Source: Methylotenera_A sp040387515 (GTDB lineage: Bacteria > Pseudomonadota > Gammaproteobacteria > Burkholderiales > Methylophilaceae). Taken from it: a stretch of DNA of 62,912 nt. The stretch is taken from NCBI GenBank assembly GCA_040387515.1, contig JAZKDP010000010.1:1-62912 (forward strand), read 5' to 3'. Shown here piece by piece: positions 9,125 to 17,815 of the stretch. The position numbers and the translations under genes are program-made. Position 1 is the first letter of the stretch. Every line of letters begins with the position of its first letter. A model generated the notes under the pieces. That model had not been told where the DNA came from. It ran no database searches and worked only from the letters and a program-made list of their open reading frames with translations.

Positions 9125-9778
9125 ATGAATAAACCTGCAGTACAAATGCAAGAAAATCTAAACCACACATCAGCAGAGCCTTTACGAGTGGGTATCGGCG
9201 GCCCAGTGGGTTCAGGAAAAACCGCACTTACATTGTCACTTTGCAAACGTTTGCGCGAAGAGCTAAATATCGCCGTGGTGACGAATGATATCTACACCAA
9301 AGAAGATGCCGAATTTTTAACGCGCAATGAGGCACTGGAGCCAGAACGCATCATTGGTGTAGAAACCGGCGGTTGTCCGCATACTGCGATTCGCGAAGAT
9401 GCGTCGATGAATCTGGAAGCGGTTGCACAATTGTGTAAACGGTTTGTCGGCCTAGATATCGTGTTTGTAGAAAGTGGTGGTGATAATTTAGCCGCGACTT
9501 TCAGCCCAGAATTATCTGATTTGACGATTTATGTGATTGATGTAGCCGCAGGCGAAAAAATTCCACGTAAAGGTGGGCCGGGCATTACAAAATCGGATTT
9601 GCTTATTATCAATAAAATAGACTTGGCGCCCATGGTCGGGGCATCGCTGGAAGTAATGGACAGGGATGCGAAAAAAATGCGTGGGGAGCGACCATTTATT
9701 TTTACCAACTTAAAAACGGGTCAAGGCTTAGAAGAGATTGTGCAATTTATCAAAAAACAGGGATTAATGCAGGATTAA
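9125..9778 (+). CDS. ureG: Urease accessory GTPase UreG
   Basis: SIMIBI-class GTPase that couples GTP hydrolysis to nickel insertion. The 217-residue protein has the P-loop GGPVGSGKT near residue 26, the metal-binding CPH motif in ETGGCPHTAIREDASMN, FVESGGDNLAATFSPEL and the guanine-specificity NKID. The ATG at 9125 is created in part by the right-hand target duplication of the 141-bp element, so the upstream ribosome-binding region now comes from the element (GAGAC about nine bases upstream). The coding sequence itself is intact. Confidence 0.95.
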   Translation: MNKPAVQMQENLNHTSAEPLRVGIGGPVGSGKTALTLSLCKRLREELNIAVVTNDIYTKEDAEFLTRNEALEPERIIGVETGGCPHTAIREDASMNLEAVAQLCKRFVGLDIVFVESGGDNLAATFSPELSDLTIYVIDVAAGEKIPRKGGPGITKSDLLIINKIDLAPMVGASLEVMDRDAKKMRGERPFIFTNLKTGQGLEEIVQFIKKQGLMQD

Positions 9779-9831
9779 GCTTTGCAGCTAGTCCTTCATT
9801 TAAAACCAGAGTGTCATTTAGGAGTTAAATC

Positions 9832-10413
9832 ATGAAGAAAATATTGTTAACTTGTTTGCTAGTGGGATTTTCCAGCTTGGCTTTTGCGCATCCGGGGCAT
9901 GAGCTTGCAGGTAATGGCTTAGAAAGCGCATACGCAGGATTTATGCACCCATTAACGGGTTGGGATCATCTACTGGTGATGCTAGCGATTGGGGTTTGGG
10001 CAAGCAAGCTGAGCGGCAATGCCCGCTGGCAGTTACCACTCACATTTCTCTCAATCATGACATTCGGCGCAGTATTGGGTTTAGCAGGCATCACTTTTTC
10101 TGGTGTAGAAACTGCAATCGCCGCCAGTGTGATGGCAATGGGATTGCTGCTGGCGATTAACTTACCCATTCCGGCCATCAGCCGTATCGGTATTGTTGCG
10201 GTGTTTGCCATATTCCATGGCATGGCGCATGGTGTTGAGCTGCATTCACAGCAAAGCTATGCAGCATTGGGCGGCATGTTAATTGCCACATCCTTATTGC
10301 ATACGATTGGTTTGCTACTAGCCTCACGTCGATTGAATTTAGCCAACTGGATTCAATCTACGCTTGCTTGGGGCATTGCGCTGTCAGGTGGATATATGTT
10401 GCTGGCAGCCTAA
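9832..10413 (+). CDS. ureJ: HupE/UreJ family nickel permease
   Basis: Predicted inner-membrane nickel transporter, 193 residues. It has a cleavable signal peptide (LVGFSSLAFA, then HPGHE), about six membrane segments, the family motif HPLTGWDHLLVMLAIGVWA and a second histidine motif FHGMAHGVEL. AGGAG precedes the ATG. Location directly after ureG points to nickel supply for urease, which is why UreJ is preferred to the hydrogenase-linked HupE. No hydrogenase genes are in the window. Confidence 0.88.
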   Translation: MKKILLTCLLVGFSSLAFAHPGHELAGNGLESAYAGFMHPLTGWDHLLVMLAIGVWASKLSGNARWQLPLTFLSIMTFGAVLGLAGITFSGVETAIAASVMAMGLLLAINLPIPAISRIGIVAVFAIFHGMAHGVELHSQQSYAALGGMLIATSLLHTIGLLLASRRLNLANWIQSTLAWGIALSGGYMLLAA

Positions 10414-10504
10414 TTTATGGCTGTCTATGCATCAAATTACATACATATTTTTTCGGCTTATTTTATTACGACATTAGGGCGAAATTATAGAGCTATCAAT
10501 TTTC

Positions 10505-10520
10505 AGGCATAGTTATTGCT
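10505..10520 (+). promoter_or_regulatory. Possible sigma-54 promoter before the transporter-kinase gene
   Basis: AGGCATAGTTATTGCT keeps GG and GC ten bases apart and has the -12 TTGCT, but the first base of the -24 box is A where T is expected. It would start RNA near 10531, about 45 bases before the coding start. It is a weak match and only suggestive in this nitrogen block. Confidence 0.3.
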
Positions 10521-10575
10521 GACCACAACCTGTTACTAGGCAAAAGTAATTGACTTAAATAATAGGAATGATGAG

Positions 10576-13500
10576 TTGACGATAGCAAATCTGGCTTCTA
10601 ACGTATCGGAAAATACCGAACCCACACAGCGAATCGTTAAAATTCGTCGTGATTACAACACGTGGGTAGCAAACGAAAGTATTGAAGATTACGCACTTCG
10701 ATTCACGCCACGCTCATTCCGCAAGTGGTCAATCTTGCGCGTTTCAAATACTGCCTTAGGCGCGATTTCATTCTTAGTGCTGGAAGCAATCGGCGGCACA
10801 ATCGCGGTCAATTATGGTGTGGTCAACGCACTTTGGGCGATTTTAGCAGTCGGCATGATCATCTTCTTAACAGGTCTTCCCATTAGCTACTATGCCGCCA
10901 AATATGGCCTGGACATGGATTTGCTCACCCGTGGTGCAGGTTTTGGCTATATCGGTTCCACCATTTCATCGTTTATTTACGCCTCGTTTACCTTTATCCT
11001 ATTTTCGCTAGAAGCAGCGATTATGGCTTACGCGCTTGAGTTGTATTTTCATATGCCGCTCTATATCGGTTACTTGATCAGCGCGCTGATTGTCATTCCT
11101 CTGGTCACGCATGGCGTCACGCTGATCAGCCGTATCCAAATGATTACGCAACCGATTTGGTTGATTTTGATGTGCCTGCCATTTATTGCCGTGCTGCATC
11201 ATGATCCGCAGATATTTTCTAAATTATTGGCTTTTACTGGTGTTTCTGGCAATTCGGGTGAATTTAATCTGCTCATGTTTGGTGCAGCAACTGCCGTTGG
11301 TGTGGCATTAATTCCCCAAATTGGTGAACAGGTGGATTTTTTACGCTTTATGCCAGAAAAAACGCCGCAAAATCGTTGGCGCTGGAATTTTGGCGTATTA
11401 ATGGCTGGCCCGGGTTGGATTTTTCTGGGAATGGCAAAAATGCTGGGTGGCGTGTTACTGGCTTATCTGGTTATTCAAAGCGATATGTCGTTTGAACAGG
11501 CGGTAAATCCGACACATATGTATCTGGTGGGTTTTGGCTATGCGTTTAACTCACACGAAATTGCCTTGGCAGTGACTACTTTATTTGTGGTAATTTCACA
11601 GGTGAAAGTGAATATGACTAATGCCTATGCGGGTTCATTGGCATGGTCCAACTTTTTTGCACGGCTTACACATAGTCATCCTGGTCGCGTCGTATGGGTG
11701 GTATTCAATGCGCTGATCGCCATTATGCTAATGGAGTTGAATGTGTTTAAAGCCCTTGAGCAAGTGTTAGGGCTTTATTCCAATATTGCGATTGCCTGGA
11801 TTACCGCCGTGGTGGCAGATCTAGTCATTAATAAACCACTCGGTTTAAGCCCAAAAGGTATCGAATTTCGGCGTGCTTATTTGTACGATATTAACCCTGT
11901 TGGTGTGGGTGCTATGTTTCTGGCTTCTGCCATATCGATTGCAGCTTTTTCGGGCATCTTTGGAGAAGAAGCCAAAGCGTTTTCTTCCTTTATCGCACTG
12001 ATAACCGCATTGGTCACGTCGCCATTAATCGCATGGTTAACCAAAGGTAAGTACTACATCGCACGCAAGCAATATAGCTTTCCTGCGAAAACGCGCACGC
12101 AAAAATGTGTGATTTGCGAGCGTGAATATGAAACGGACGATATGGCACATTGCCCAGCGTATCAGGGTGCGATCTGTTCATTGTGCTGCTGCTTGGATGC
12201 GCGCTGTAATGACGCCTGCAAGCCGCAGGCACGCTTATCGCAACAGTGGCTGAATGCCAATAAATTCATGTTGCCAGAATGGGTATGGCCCCATCTCAAA
12301 GGCGGCGTAGCGCATTATCTTTTATTGATGTTTATCGCGTTGGCTTTTTTTGGCGCATTACTGGGTTTGATTTATTTTCATGAAACCATCACCTTAGAAG
12401 AAAGCGCTTCTGCCTTGCTGCCGCAATTGCAGGCAGGTTATTTAAAAGTCTTTGCATCGCTGGTTTTTGCCAGCGGCATCATTGCTTGGTGGCTGGTGTT
12501 AACCACCGAAAGCCGTCGCGTGGCACAGGAGGAGTCGAATCGCCAAACAGGGCTTTTGTTGCGCGAGATTGATTTGCATAAGCAAACCGATAACGAATTA
12601 CAGCTGGCAAGGCATCTTGCCGAACAAGCGAACCAAGCCAAAAGTCGTTATATCACCGGTATCAGCCATGAGTTAAGAACGCCGCTAAACAGTATTTTGG
12701 GTTATGCACAATTGCTGGATAACGATAGCTCGATTCCTGTACATCGCAAACACGCGATTCGTGTGGTGCGACGCAGTGGTGAGCATTTACTAGCGTTAAT
12801 TGAAGGCACGCTGGATATTGCGATGATTGAAAGCGGCAAGCTGACGTTTGATATCAAGCCGATTAAATTCCCCGAATTTATCAGCCAAATTGTCAGCATG
12901 TTTGAGTTGCAAGCGCGTAATAAAGGTCTGGATTTTAAGTATGAAGCAATTGGCGAATTGCCTACGGTTGTAAAAGCCGATCAAAAACGATTAACGCAGA
13001 TTTTAATCAATATTCTGGGTAATGCCGTTAAATTTACTAAGGCTGGCAGTATTACTTTCCGCGTGCGCTATGTACGCGAGATTGCTTATATCGAGATAAA
13101 AGATACCGGACCCGGCATTACGCGCGCTGAATATAACAAAATATTTGAGCCATTTTCACGCGGTAGTGCGGCCAATCAAATTAATATCGGCGGCACAGGG
13201 CTTGGCTTGACGATTAGCAAGTTGCTGACAGAATTAATGGGCGGCGAGCTGAATTTCACCAGCGAAATTGGCAAAGGGACGACTTTTCAGATTCGATTAT
13301 TTTTATCGCAAGTGCATCATTTAGAAGAAATCGATACCAACGTTTTCGCCAATCGTGTGACCTATCTAGGTGCAAGACGAAAAGTGTTGGTGGTGGATAA
13401 TGAGCAAGTGGATAGAGAGTTACTGGTGAATATATTGGCACCACTTGGCTTTGAAATGGCGCAGGCAGCCACTGGCCAAGAGTGTCTAGATATTTATGAA

Positions 13501-14022
13501 GCATTTAATCCGGATGTTATTTTGATGGACTTAGCAATGCCGGTAATGGATGGCTGGGAAGCGGCTTATGTCATCCGAAAAGTACATCAATCGCCCATTC
13601 CGATAGGTATTGTTTCTGCGAATGCTTATGACAAAAATCTTCAAAATGCAGCGGGAATCGCGAGCGAGGACTTTATCGTTAAGCCCGTGAATGTAGAAGA
13701 GTTGTTAAATTGGCTGGGCAATCGATTGAATCTGGAGTGGATAACCGATACTACAATGGTGGAAAATCTACTGCAAAATCAGGATGATATTGTCGATCAC
13801 AGCAAAATAATCATGCCGCCTGAAAAAATATTAACCGACCTGTTGGCATTGATTAATCTCGGCTACATAAAAGGCATCAATGGTAAGCTGGATGAGATTA
13901 TTTTAATTGACCCTATTTATTCAGCTTTTGTAGATCTGATGCGAAAATTTTCCAGCCAGTTTCAGATCGATATCATGAAAAACTTTATATTAGAAATTAA
14001 GACACATGAAATCAACGCATAA
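10576..14022 (+). CDS. NCS1-type transporter fused to hybrid histidine kinase
   Basis: A 1148-residue chimera. Residues about 45-495 form a 12-helix NCS1 (cytosine/purine/allantoin family) transporter, with SFLVLEAIGGTIAVNYG and LLTRGAGFGYIGS. Residues 511-548 are Cys-rich (CVIC, CSLCCCLDARCNDAC), a probable metal-binding link. Two more membrane helices follow at about 579-600 and 622-643. The kinase core has phospho-accepting H698 in SHELRTPLNS and ATP-binding boxes N816, DTGPG and GGTGLGLTI. A receiver (about 935-1050) has phospho-accepting D985, and the last 98 residues match nothing I recognise. No ATG is in frame, so TTG at 10576 behind AGGA is used. It probably senses or imports a nitrogen compound and signals to the next gene. 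Confidence 0.9.
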   Translation: MTIANLASNVSENTEPTQRIVKIRRDYNTWVANESIEDYALRFTPRSFRKWSILRVSNTALGAISFLVLEAIGGTIAVNYGVVNALWAILAVGMIIFLTGLPISYYAAKYGLDMDLLTRGAGFGYIGSTISSFIYASFTFILFSLEAAIMAYALELYFHMPLYIGYLISALIVIPLVTHGVTLISRIQMITQPIWLILMCLPFIAVLHHDPQIFSKLLAFTGVSGNSGEFNLLMFGAATAVGVALIPQIGEQVDFLRFMPEKTPQNRWRWNFGVLMAGPGWIFLGMAKMLGGVLLAYLVIQSDMSFEQAVNPTHMYLVGFGYAFNSHEIALAVTTLFVVISQVKVNMTNAYAGSLAWSNFFARLTHSHPGRVVWVVFNALIAIMLMELNVFKALEQVLGLYSNIAIAWITAVVADLVINKPLGLSPKGIEFRRAYLYDINPVGVGAMFLASAISIAAFSGIFGEEAKAFSSFIALITALVTSPLIAWLTKGKYYIARKQYSFPAKTRTQKCVICEREYETDDMAHCPAYQGAICSLCCCLDARCNDACKPQARLSQQWLNANKFMLPEWVWPHLKGGVAHYLLLMFIALAFFGALLGLIYFHETITLEESASALLPQLQAGYLKVFASLVFASGIIAWWLVLTTESRRVAQEESNRQTGLLLREIDLHKQTDNELQLARHLAEQANQAKSRYITGISHELRTPLNSILGYAQLLDNDSSIPVHRKHAIRVVRRSGEHLLALIEGTLDIAMIESGKLTFDIKPIKFPEFISQIVSMFELQARNKGLDFKYEAIGELPTVVKADQKRLTQILINILGNAVKFTKAGSITFRVRYVREIAYIEIKDTGPGITRAEYNKIFEPFSRGSAANQINIGGTGLGLTISKLLTELMGGELNFTSEIGKGTTFQIRLFLSQVHHLEEIDTNVFANRVTYLGARRKVLVVDNEQVDRELLVNILAPLGFEMAQAATGQECLDIYEAFNPDVILMDLAMPVMDGWEAAYVIRKVHQSPIPIGIVSANAYDKNLQNAAGIASEDFIVKPVNVEELLNWLGNRLNLEWITDTTMVENLLQNQDDIVDHSKIIMPPEKILTDLLALINLGYIKGINGKLDEIILIDPIYSAFVDLMRKFSSQFQIDIMKNFILEIKTHEINA

Positions 14023-14049
14023 CCAATTAAAATATGACCCGATATAAAT

Positions 14050-14997
14050 ATGATTAAGTCAGACTTAAATCGCTATCAATCGTCCGTTGTACTGATTGTG
14101 GATGATGTGATGGATAACTTAGCCGTATTGCATGATGCGCTGGATGAGTCTGGCTACACCGTGCTAATCGCCAATAACGGCCAAGTGGCGATTGAGCGTG
14201 CAGAGGCTGCTCAACCAGAAATTATTTTGTTAGATGCCATGATGCCTGAAATGGATGGTTTTGAAGTCTGTCGCAAATTAAAACTGAATGCTAAAACCAG
14301 CCACATTCCAGTGATTTTTATGACAGGCTTAACCGAATCAGAACATGTAGTGGCAGCTTTTCAGGCAGGCGGTACCGATTATGTCACCAAACCGATTCGC
14401 ACCACCGAAGTGATCGCCAGAATTGCCGCACACTTAAAAACCTCACGTCAGATGCATCAAGTACGTGGCGCATTGGATGCATTTGGCCAAGCCGCTATCG
14501 CCATTACACCGCAAAACGGAAAAATTGTTTGGCAGACGCCGCTGGCGCGTCAGTGGTTGCAAAGCTATTTTTTCCCTGAAAATGAAATAAGTGAATTTGT
14601 GACGCCAGCGCCTGTATTAAATTGGATTGCTTCTGCTTACAAAGCGGATACTTCTGGCAAAACGTTGCAGGCGATGACGATTATTCAAAGCACTAAGCGT
14701 TTAAGTTTTAGCCCTGCGGATATTAGTAGTGATGAGCAATGGGTCATTGTATTGAGAGAGGAGTCAGATACGGCGCAGATAGAAGCATTAATGCTGACTT
14801 TTAAACTGACAAAGCGTGAATCGGAAGTGCTTTATTGGGCGATTAAAGGCAAAACCAGCCGCGATATCGGCGATATATTAACCAGCAGTCCAAGAACCAT
14901 TAACAAGCATTTAGAACACGTTTTTGAAAAACTAGGTGTTGAAACAAGAACTGCTGCTGCATCGCTTGCTGCTTCAAAGTTACGCGGTTTTAATTAA
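14050..14997 (+). CDS. Response regulator, receiver plus LuxR-type DNA-binding domain
   Basis: A 315-residue regulator. The receiver domain (about 13-130) has the acidic pair near residues 18-19, phospho-accepting D62 in LLDAMMPEMDG, and K in DYVTKPIR. A middle section (135-245) has no obvious family. The C-terminal LuxR helix-turn-helix is KLTKRESEVLYWAIKGKTSR through INKHLEHVFEKLGVETR. It starts 27 bases after the transporter-kinase and is its likely output partner. Targets are unknown; the adjacent urea/urease genes are an obvious guess. An intrinsic terminator follows. Confidence 0.9.
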   Translation: MIKSDLNRYQSSVVLIVDDVMDNLAVLHDALDESGYTVLIANNGQVAIERAEAAQPEIILLDAMMPEMDGFEVCRKLKLNAKTSHIPVIFMTGLTESEHVVAAFQAGGTDYVTKPIRTTEVIARIAAHLKTSRQMHQVRGALDAFGQAAIAITPQNGKIVWQTPLARQWLQSYFFPENEISEFVTPAPVLNWIASAYKADTSGKTLQAMTIIQSTKRLSFSPADISSDEQWVIVLREESDTAQIEALMLTFKLTKRESEVLYWAIKGKTSRDIGDILTSSPRTINKHLEHVFEKLGVETRTAAASLAASKLRGFN

Positions 14998-15036
14998 TGT
15001 GGATTTAAACAAGATTTAAGGGGTAGTTAGAAATTG

Positions 15037-15062
15037 AAAAAGGCCTTTTAAGGCCTTTTTTG
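15037..15062 (+). terminator. Intrinsic terminator after the response regulator
   Basis: AAAAAGGCC and GGCCTTTTT pair perfectly around a six-base loop, with a T-run at the end of the stem. It closes the transporter-kinase/regulator unit. The A-rich left arm means it can also stop transcription of the short reverse-strand gene beside it. Confidence 0.85.
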
Positions 15063-15063
15063 T

Positions 15064-15159
15064 TTATTTAATTTTTTTAACACAAACGTACAAAAACGCA
15101 CTAATGACCACCAATACAGACAATAAATAATAAATACCAGTTGCACCAACAAATTCCAA
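15064..15159 (-). CDS. Possible 31-residue single-pass membrane protein
   Basis: A short reading frame starting with TTG, with a perfect AGGAG six bases upstream (15166-15170). The product has a polar N-terminus (MEFVGATG), one hydrophobic segment of about 18 residues (IYYLLSVLVVISAFLYVC) and a basic end (VKKIK), the layout of small inner-membrane proteins with the C-terminus inside. Its stop lies two bases from the shared terminator. The gene is on the same strand as and downstream of rubredoxin. I do not recognise the family. The good ribosome site and topology support it; the TTG start and short length weaken it. Confidence 0.45.
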   Translation of the reverse strand: MEFVGATGIYYLLSVLVVISAFLYVCVKKIK

Positions 15160-15303
15160 AATACTCTCCTAATTGAATTTACTTATGACTTAAAAGTAAT
15201 ACGCTAAATAATTAACGGCTAATTTGCGGAGAATATTTTATCGTAATTTAAAAAAATCTCAACTACTTGCAGCGTTAAATTTAAAGGTGGTTTTAATTTT
15301 TTA

Positions 15304-15468
15304 TCAAAATTCAATCATTTGAAATTCAGCTTTACTGGCGCCACATTCTGGGCATAACCAGTCAGTTGGCACATCTTCCCAGCGCGTGCCGGGGGCAATG
15401 CCTTCTTCTGGCCAGCCTTTTTCTTCTTCGTAAATGAAACCGCACACGAGGCACATCCAAGTTTTCAT
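15304..15468 (-). CDS. Rubredoxin
   Basis: A 54-residue one-iron electron carrier. The two iron-binding knuckles are CLVCG (C6, C9) and CPECG (C39, C42), with the usual aromatic surroundings IYEEEKGWPEEGIAPGT and RWEDVP. The length is typical for a single-domain rubredoxin. GGAG sits about nine bases before the ATG. It is transcribed away from oxyR, with 375 bases between them. Rubredoxins pass electrons to oxygen- or peroxide-detoxifying and hydroxylating enzymes; the partner here is not evident. Confidence 0.92.
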   Translation of the reverse strand: MKTWMCLVCGFIYEEEKGWPEEGIAPGTRWEDVPTDWLCPECGASKAEFQMIEF

Positions 15469-15760
15469 AGGAATACTCCAAAATTATTTTGGTTGAATAG
15501 TTAAGTGACTAATTTTAGTTAAGTATATTCTAAAGCCAATTACTTAAATTTTTAGTGCTCTTAAATATGCCAGCGCATAATTAAATGTAGCTGAGCAAAC
15601 AGTTGTTTGACTTGATTAAATGCAGGTTTGGCTGAGCTATAACCTTTTAATTTATATGTTGATTTTGCGTTGTGAGGCCTTATATCAATAAAAGCATTGG
15701 TAGCATGAACCGCACTTAAAAGAAGTTTTGTTCATATGCATAATTGTCTATTTTGATATT

Positions 15761-15783
15761 ATTGATAAATAAAATTAATCAAT
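15761..15783 (+). promoter_or_regulatory. LysR-type box and A/T-rich gap upstream of oxyR
   Basis: ATTGAT and ATCAAT form an inverted repeat enclosing the T-N11-A pattern used by LysR-family regulators, about 60 bases before the oxyR start. A second inverted repeat (GTAAGAT...ATCTTAC) lies at 15784-15812. The rest of the 375-base gap between rubredoxin and oxyR shows no further genes. Autoregulation is inferred. Confidence 0.35.
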
Positions 15784-15843
15784 GTAAGATTCTTGATGAT
15801 GATAAATCTTACTAATCTACTTTATTAATCCCCTGGCAAAAAA

Positions 15844-16746
15844 ATGACATTAATTGAGCTTAAATTTGTAATGGCAGTGGCGCAAGAGCGTAATTTTAGG
15901 CGCGCGGCTGAGAAATGTTTTGTCACGCAACCTGCGTTAAGTTTGGGCATTAAAAAACTAGAAGAAGAGCTGAACGTGATGATATTTGAGCGTAGCCGCA
16001 GTGATGTTACGCCAACCGAAATAGGTGCACAAATTATTGAACAAGCATCGCGCGTACTAGAGGAAGCTGCGCGTATCAAACAACTGGCAGAGCTGGGTAA
16101 AAATCAACTAAAAGGCGCATTAAAACTGGGCATGATTCATTCAGTGGGGCCTTATTTATTGCCAGAAATCATCCCGATATTGCGCCAAACAGCGCCAGAA
16201 ATGCCATTGGAGGTAGAAGAAAATTTAACGGCGAATCTTGAAGCACAGCTGCGTAATGGCGTGATTGATGTGGCGATTATTGCGCTGCCATTTGATGTGC
16301 CAGGTTTACAATATAAAGCTTTATATGACGAAGAGTTTGATGTGGTGGTGCCAAGCGACCATCATTGGGCGACGCGCAAACAGATTAGTCCAGTAGAGTT
16401 ATCTGATGAAAAAGTTTTGTTATTGAATAGCGGGCATTGTTTTAGTAATCAGGTGACGCAGGCTTGTCCGGAATTGTCACGCAAAGGTGAGGTCTTGCAA
16501 GGTAACTCGTTAGAAACCATTCGCAATATGGTTGCTTCAAATTTAGGCATCACGGTTCTGCCTTGTTCCGCCACGGCGGAGCGCTATAACAATCCATTGA
16601 TTAAAGTGATTCCATTTACCAGCCCGGCACCAACCAGACGTATTGCGATTGCTTGGCGTAAAAGTTTTGTGCGCTTGGAAACAGTAGAAAAAATTGTTGA
16701 TGCGATTAAAGCAATTCGTTCTGATTACATGAAGATGATTGCTTAA
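15844..16746 (+). CDS. oxyR: Hydrogen-peroxide sensor OxyR (LysR family)
   Basis: LysR-type regulator of 300 residues. The N-terminal winged helix-turn-helix is NFRRAAEKCFVTQPALSLGIKKLEEEL. The redox pair is exactly placed: C199 in NSGHC and C208 in TQAC, the spacing and numbering of E. coli OxyR, where a disulfide between them turns on peroxide defence genes. That makes OxyR far likelier than a generic LysR regulator. It is convergent with the next gene and divergent from rubredoxin. A LysR-type box precedes it. Confidence 0.88.
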   Translation: MTLIELKFVMAVAQERNFRRAAEKCFVTQPALSLGIKKLEEELNVMIFERSRSDVTPTEIGAQIIEQASRVLEEAARIKQLAELGKNQLKGALKLGMIHSVGPYLLPEIIPILRQTAPEMPLEVEENLTANLEAQLRNGVIDVAIIALPFDVPGLQYKALYDEEFDVVVPSDHHWATRKQISPVELSDEKVLLLNSGHCFSNQVTQACPELSRKGEVLQGNSLETIRNMVASNLGITVLPCSATAERYNNPLIKVIPFTSPAPTRRIAIAWRKSFVRLETVEKIVDAIKAIRSDYMKMIA

Positions 16747-16774
16747 ACGCGTAAAGAAATACGCTAGTTAAAGC

Positions 16775-17815
16775 TTAGTAAGTGAGTAACACGCGATAAC
16801 CTGCAACGGATAGGTTGTGCACATTAATCGTCAGTTTAATACGCTCTTCTTCATGTGCAGCAATACCTGTAGCGACGTTGCTGCTTGCTTGCAAATATTC
16901 TTGCGGCTTAACCAATTTTCTTAATACCGGCTTATCTTCAGCATCTGTTAGCGTGAGTTCAATATTGGGATAAGCTTGGACATGGTTTGCGTTATTAATG
17001 ATCAGGCTAGAAAAATCAATCACATCTTGATAGTCTTCGCTTTCTTGCATGTCTGAATCATCAATCGTGAATAAATCCAACTGTTGCGGTAAATTAATTT
17101 TACAGCGCAGATGTTCACAAACTTGCACCAAATAAGGCTTAAATTGAGGATAGTTAGCTGCAATTTGAGAGCGTAAAAAATAGGCACTTTGCAACAATGC
17201 AACTATTAATAATAGACAGATAGCGAGTAACAGCCAGATATTACGTTTTGGTTTAGTCAGCTGAAATTTGGGATCTGCGGTTAAATCTTCTATTAAGATA
17301 GGCGCACGTAGCGATTCGATATCAATATCATTTTCTGAAATCGCTTTTGAAATAGGCTTGCTGATGTATGGGCTACGCACTGTTTCAGCAGAGTCTAAGT
17401 CTGGCAGTGCAAGGTCAGATGATGTTAAGTCGGATAAATCGGGTACACCTTCCAACACAACATTTAATTTTTCATTAATCGGTTTTTCGTCAGTGCTGGT
17501 CGTTAATTCTGTGGTTATAGATTCGCTAGGTGTCGATTCGATTTCAGCGTTTGTATTGGCTTCACTGTTGGTATGATCTGCTTCGCTATATTCAAGGCTG
17601 CTGGATTCTACAGTACCAGATTCTGCGCTACTGTTTTCTGATGCGCTGTATTCTTCCGTATTTTGAATGCCTTCAGAAACTTCAGTTAAGCGATTTTTGG
17701 CATTAAAAACATGGTTGCAATTACCGCATTGCACTTTGCCACGATACGCTTTTAAGTGCTCTTTCGTGATCAGAAATTGTGTTTCGCAAGCAGGGCAAGC
17801 GGTAATGTAATTCAT
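16775..17815 (-). CDS. Zinc-ribbon protein with DUF3426-type periplasmic domain
   Basis: Membrane-anchored protein of about 346 residues. The N-terminal MJ0042-type zinc ribbon has CPAC and CGNC pairs. An acidic, Ser/Thr/Glu-rich low-complexity linker covers about residues 45-155, and a membrane helix (IWLLLAICLLLIVALL) lies near residue 200. The C-terminal part, with NIELTLTDAEDKPVLRKLVKPQEYL, is a beta domain of the DUF3426 kind. The ATG at 17815 overlaps the prmA stop (ATGA) and begins right at the zinc ribbon, so the longer open frame is not used. It is the last gene of the acc operon. Function unknown. Confidence 0.85.
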   Translation of the reverse strand: MNYITACPACETQFLITKEHLKAYRGKVQCGNCNHVFNAKNRLTEVSEGIQNTEEYSASENSSAESGTVESSSLEYSEADHTNSEANTNAEIESTPSESITTELTTSTDEKPINEKLNVVLEGVPDLSDLTSSDLALPDLDSAETVRSPYISKPISKAISENDIDIESLRAPILIEDLTADPKFQLTKPKRNIWLLLAICLLLIVALLQSAYFLRSQIAANYPQFKPYLVQVCEHLRCKINLPQQLDLFTIDDSDMQESEDYQDVIDFSSLIINNANHVQAYPNIELTLTDAEDKPVLRKLVKPQEYLQASSNVATGIAAHEEERIKLTINVHNLSVAGYRVLLTY

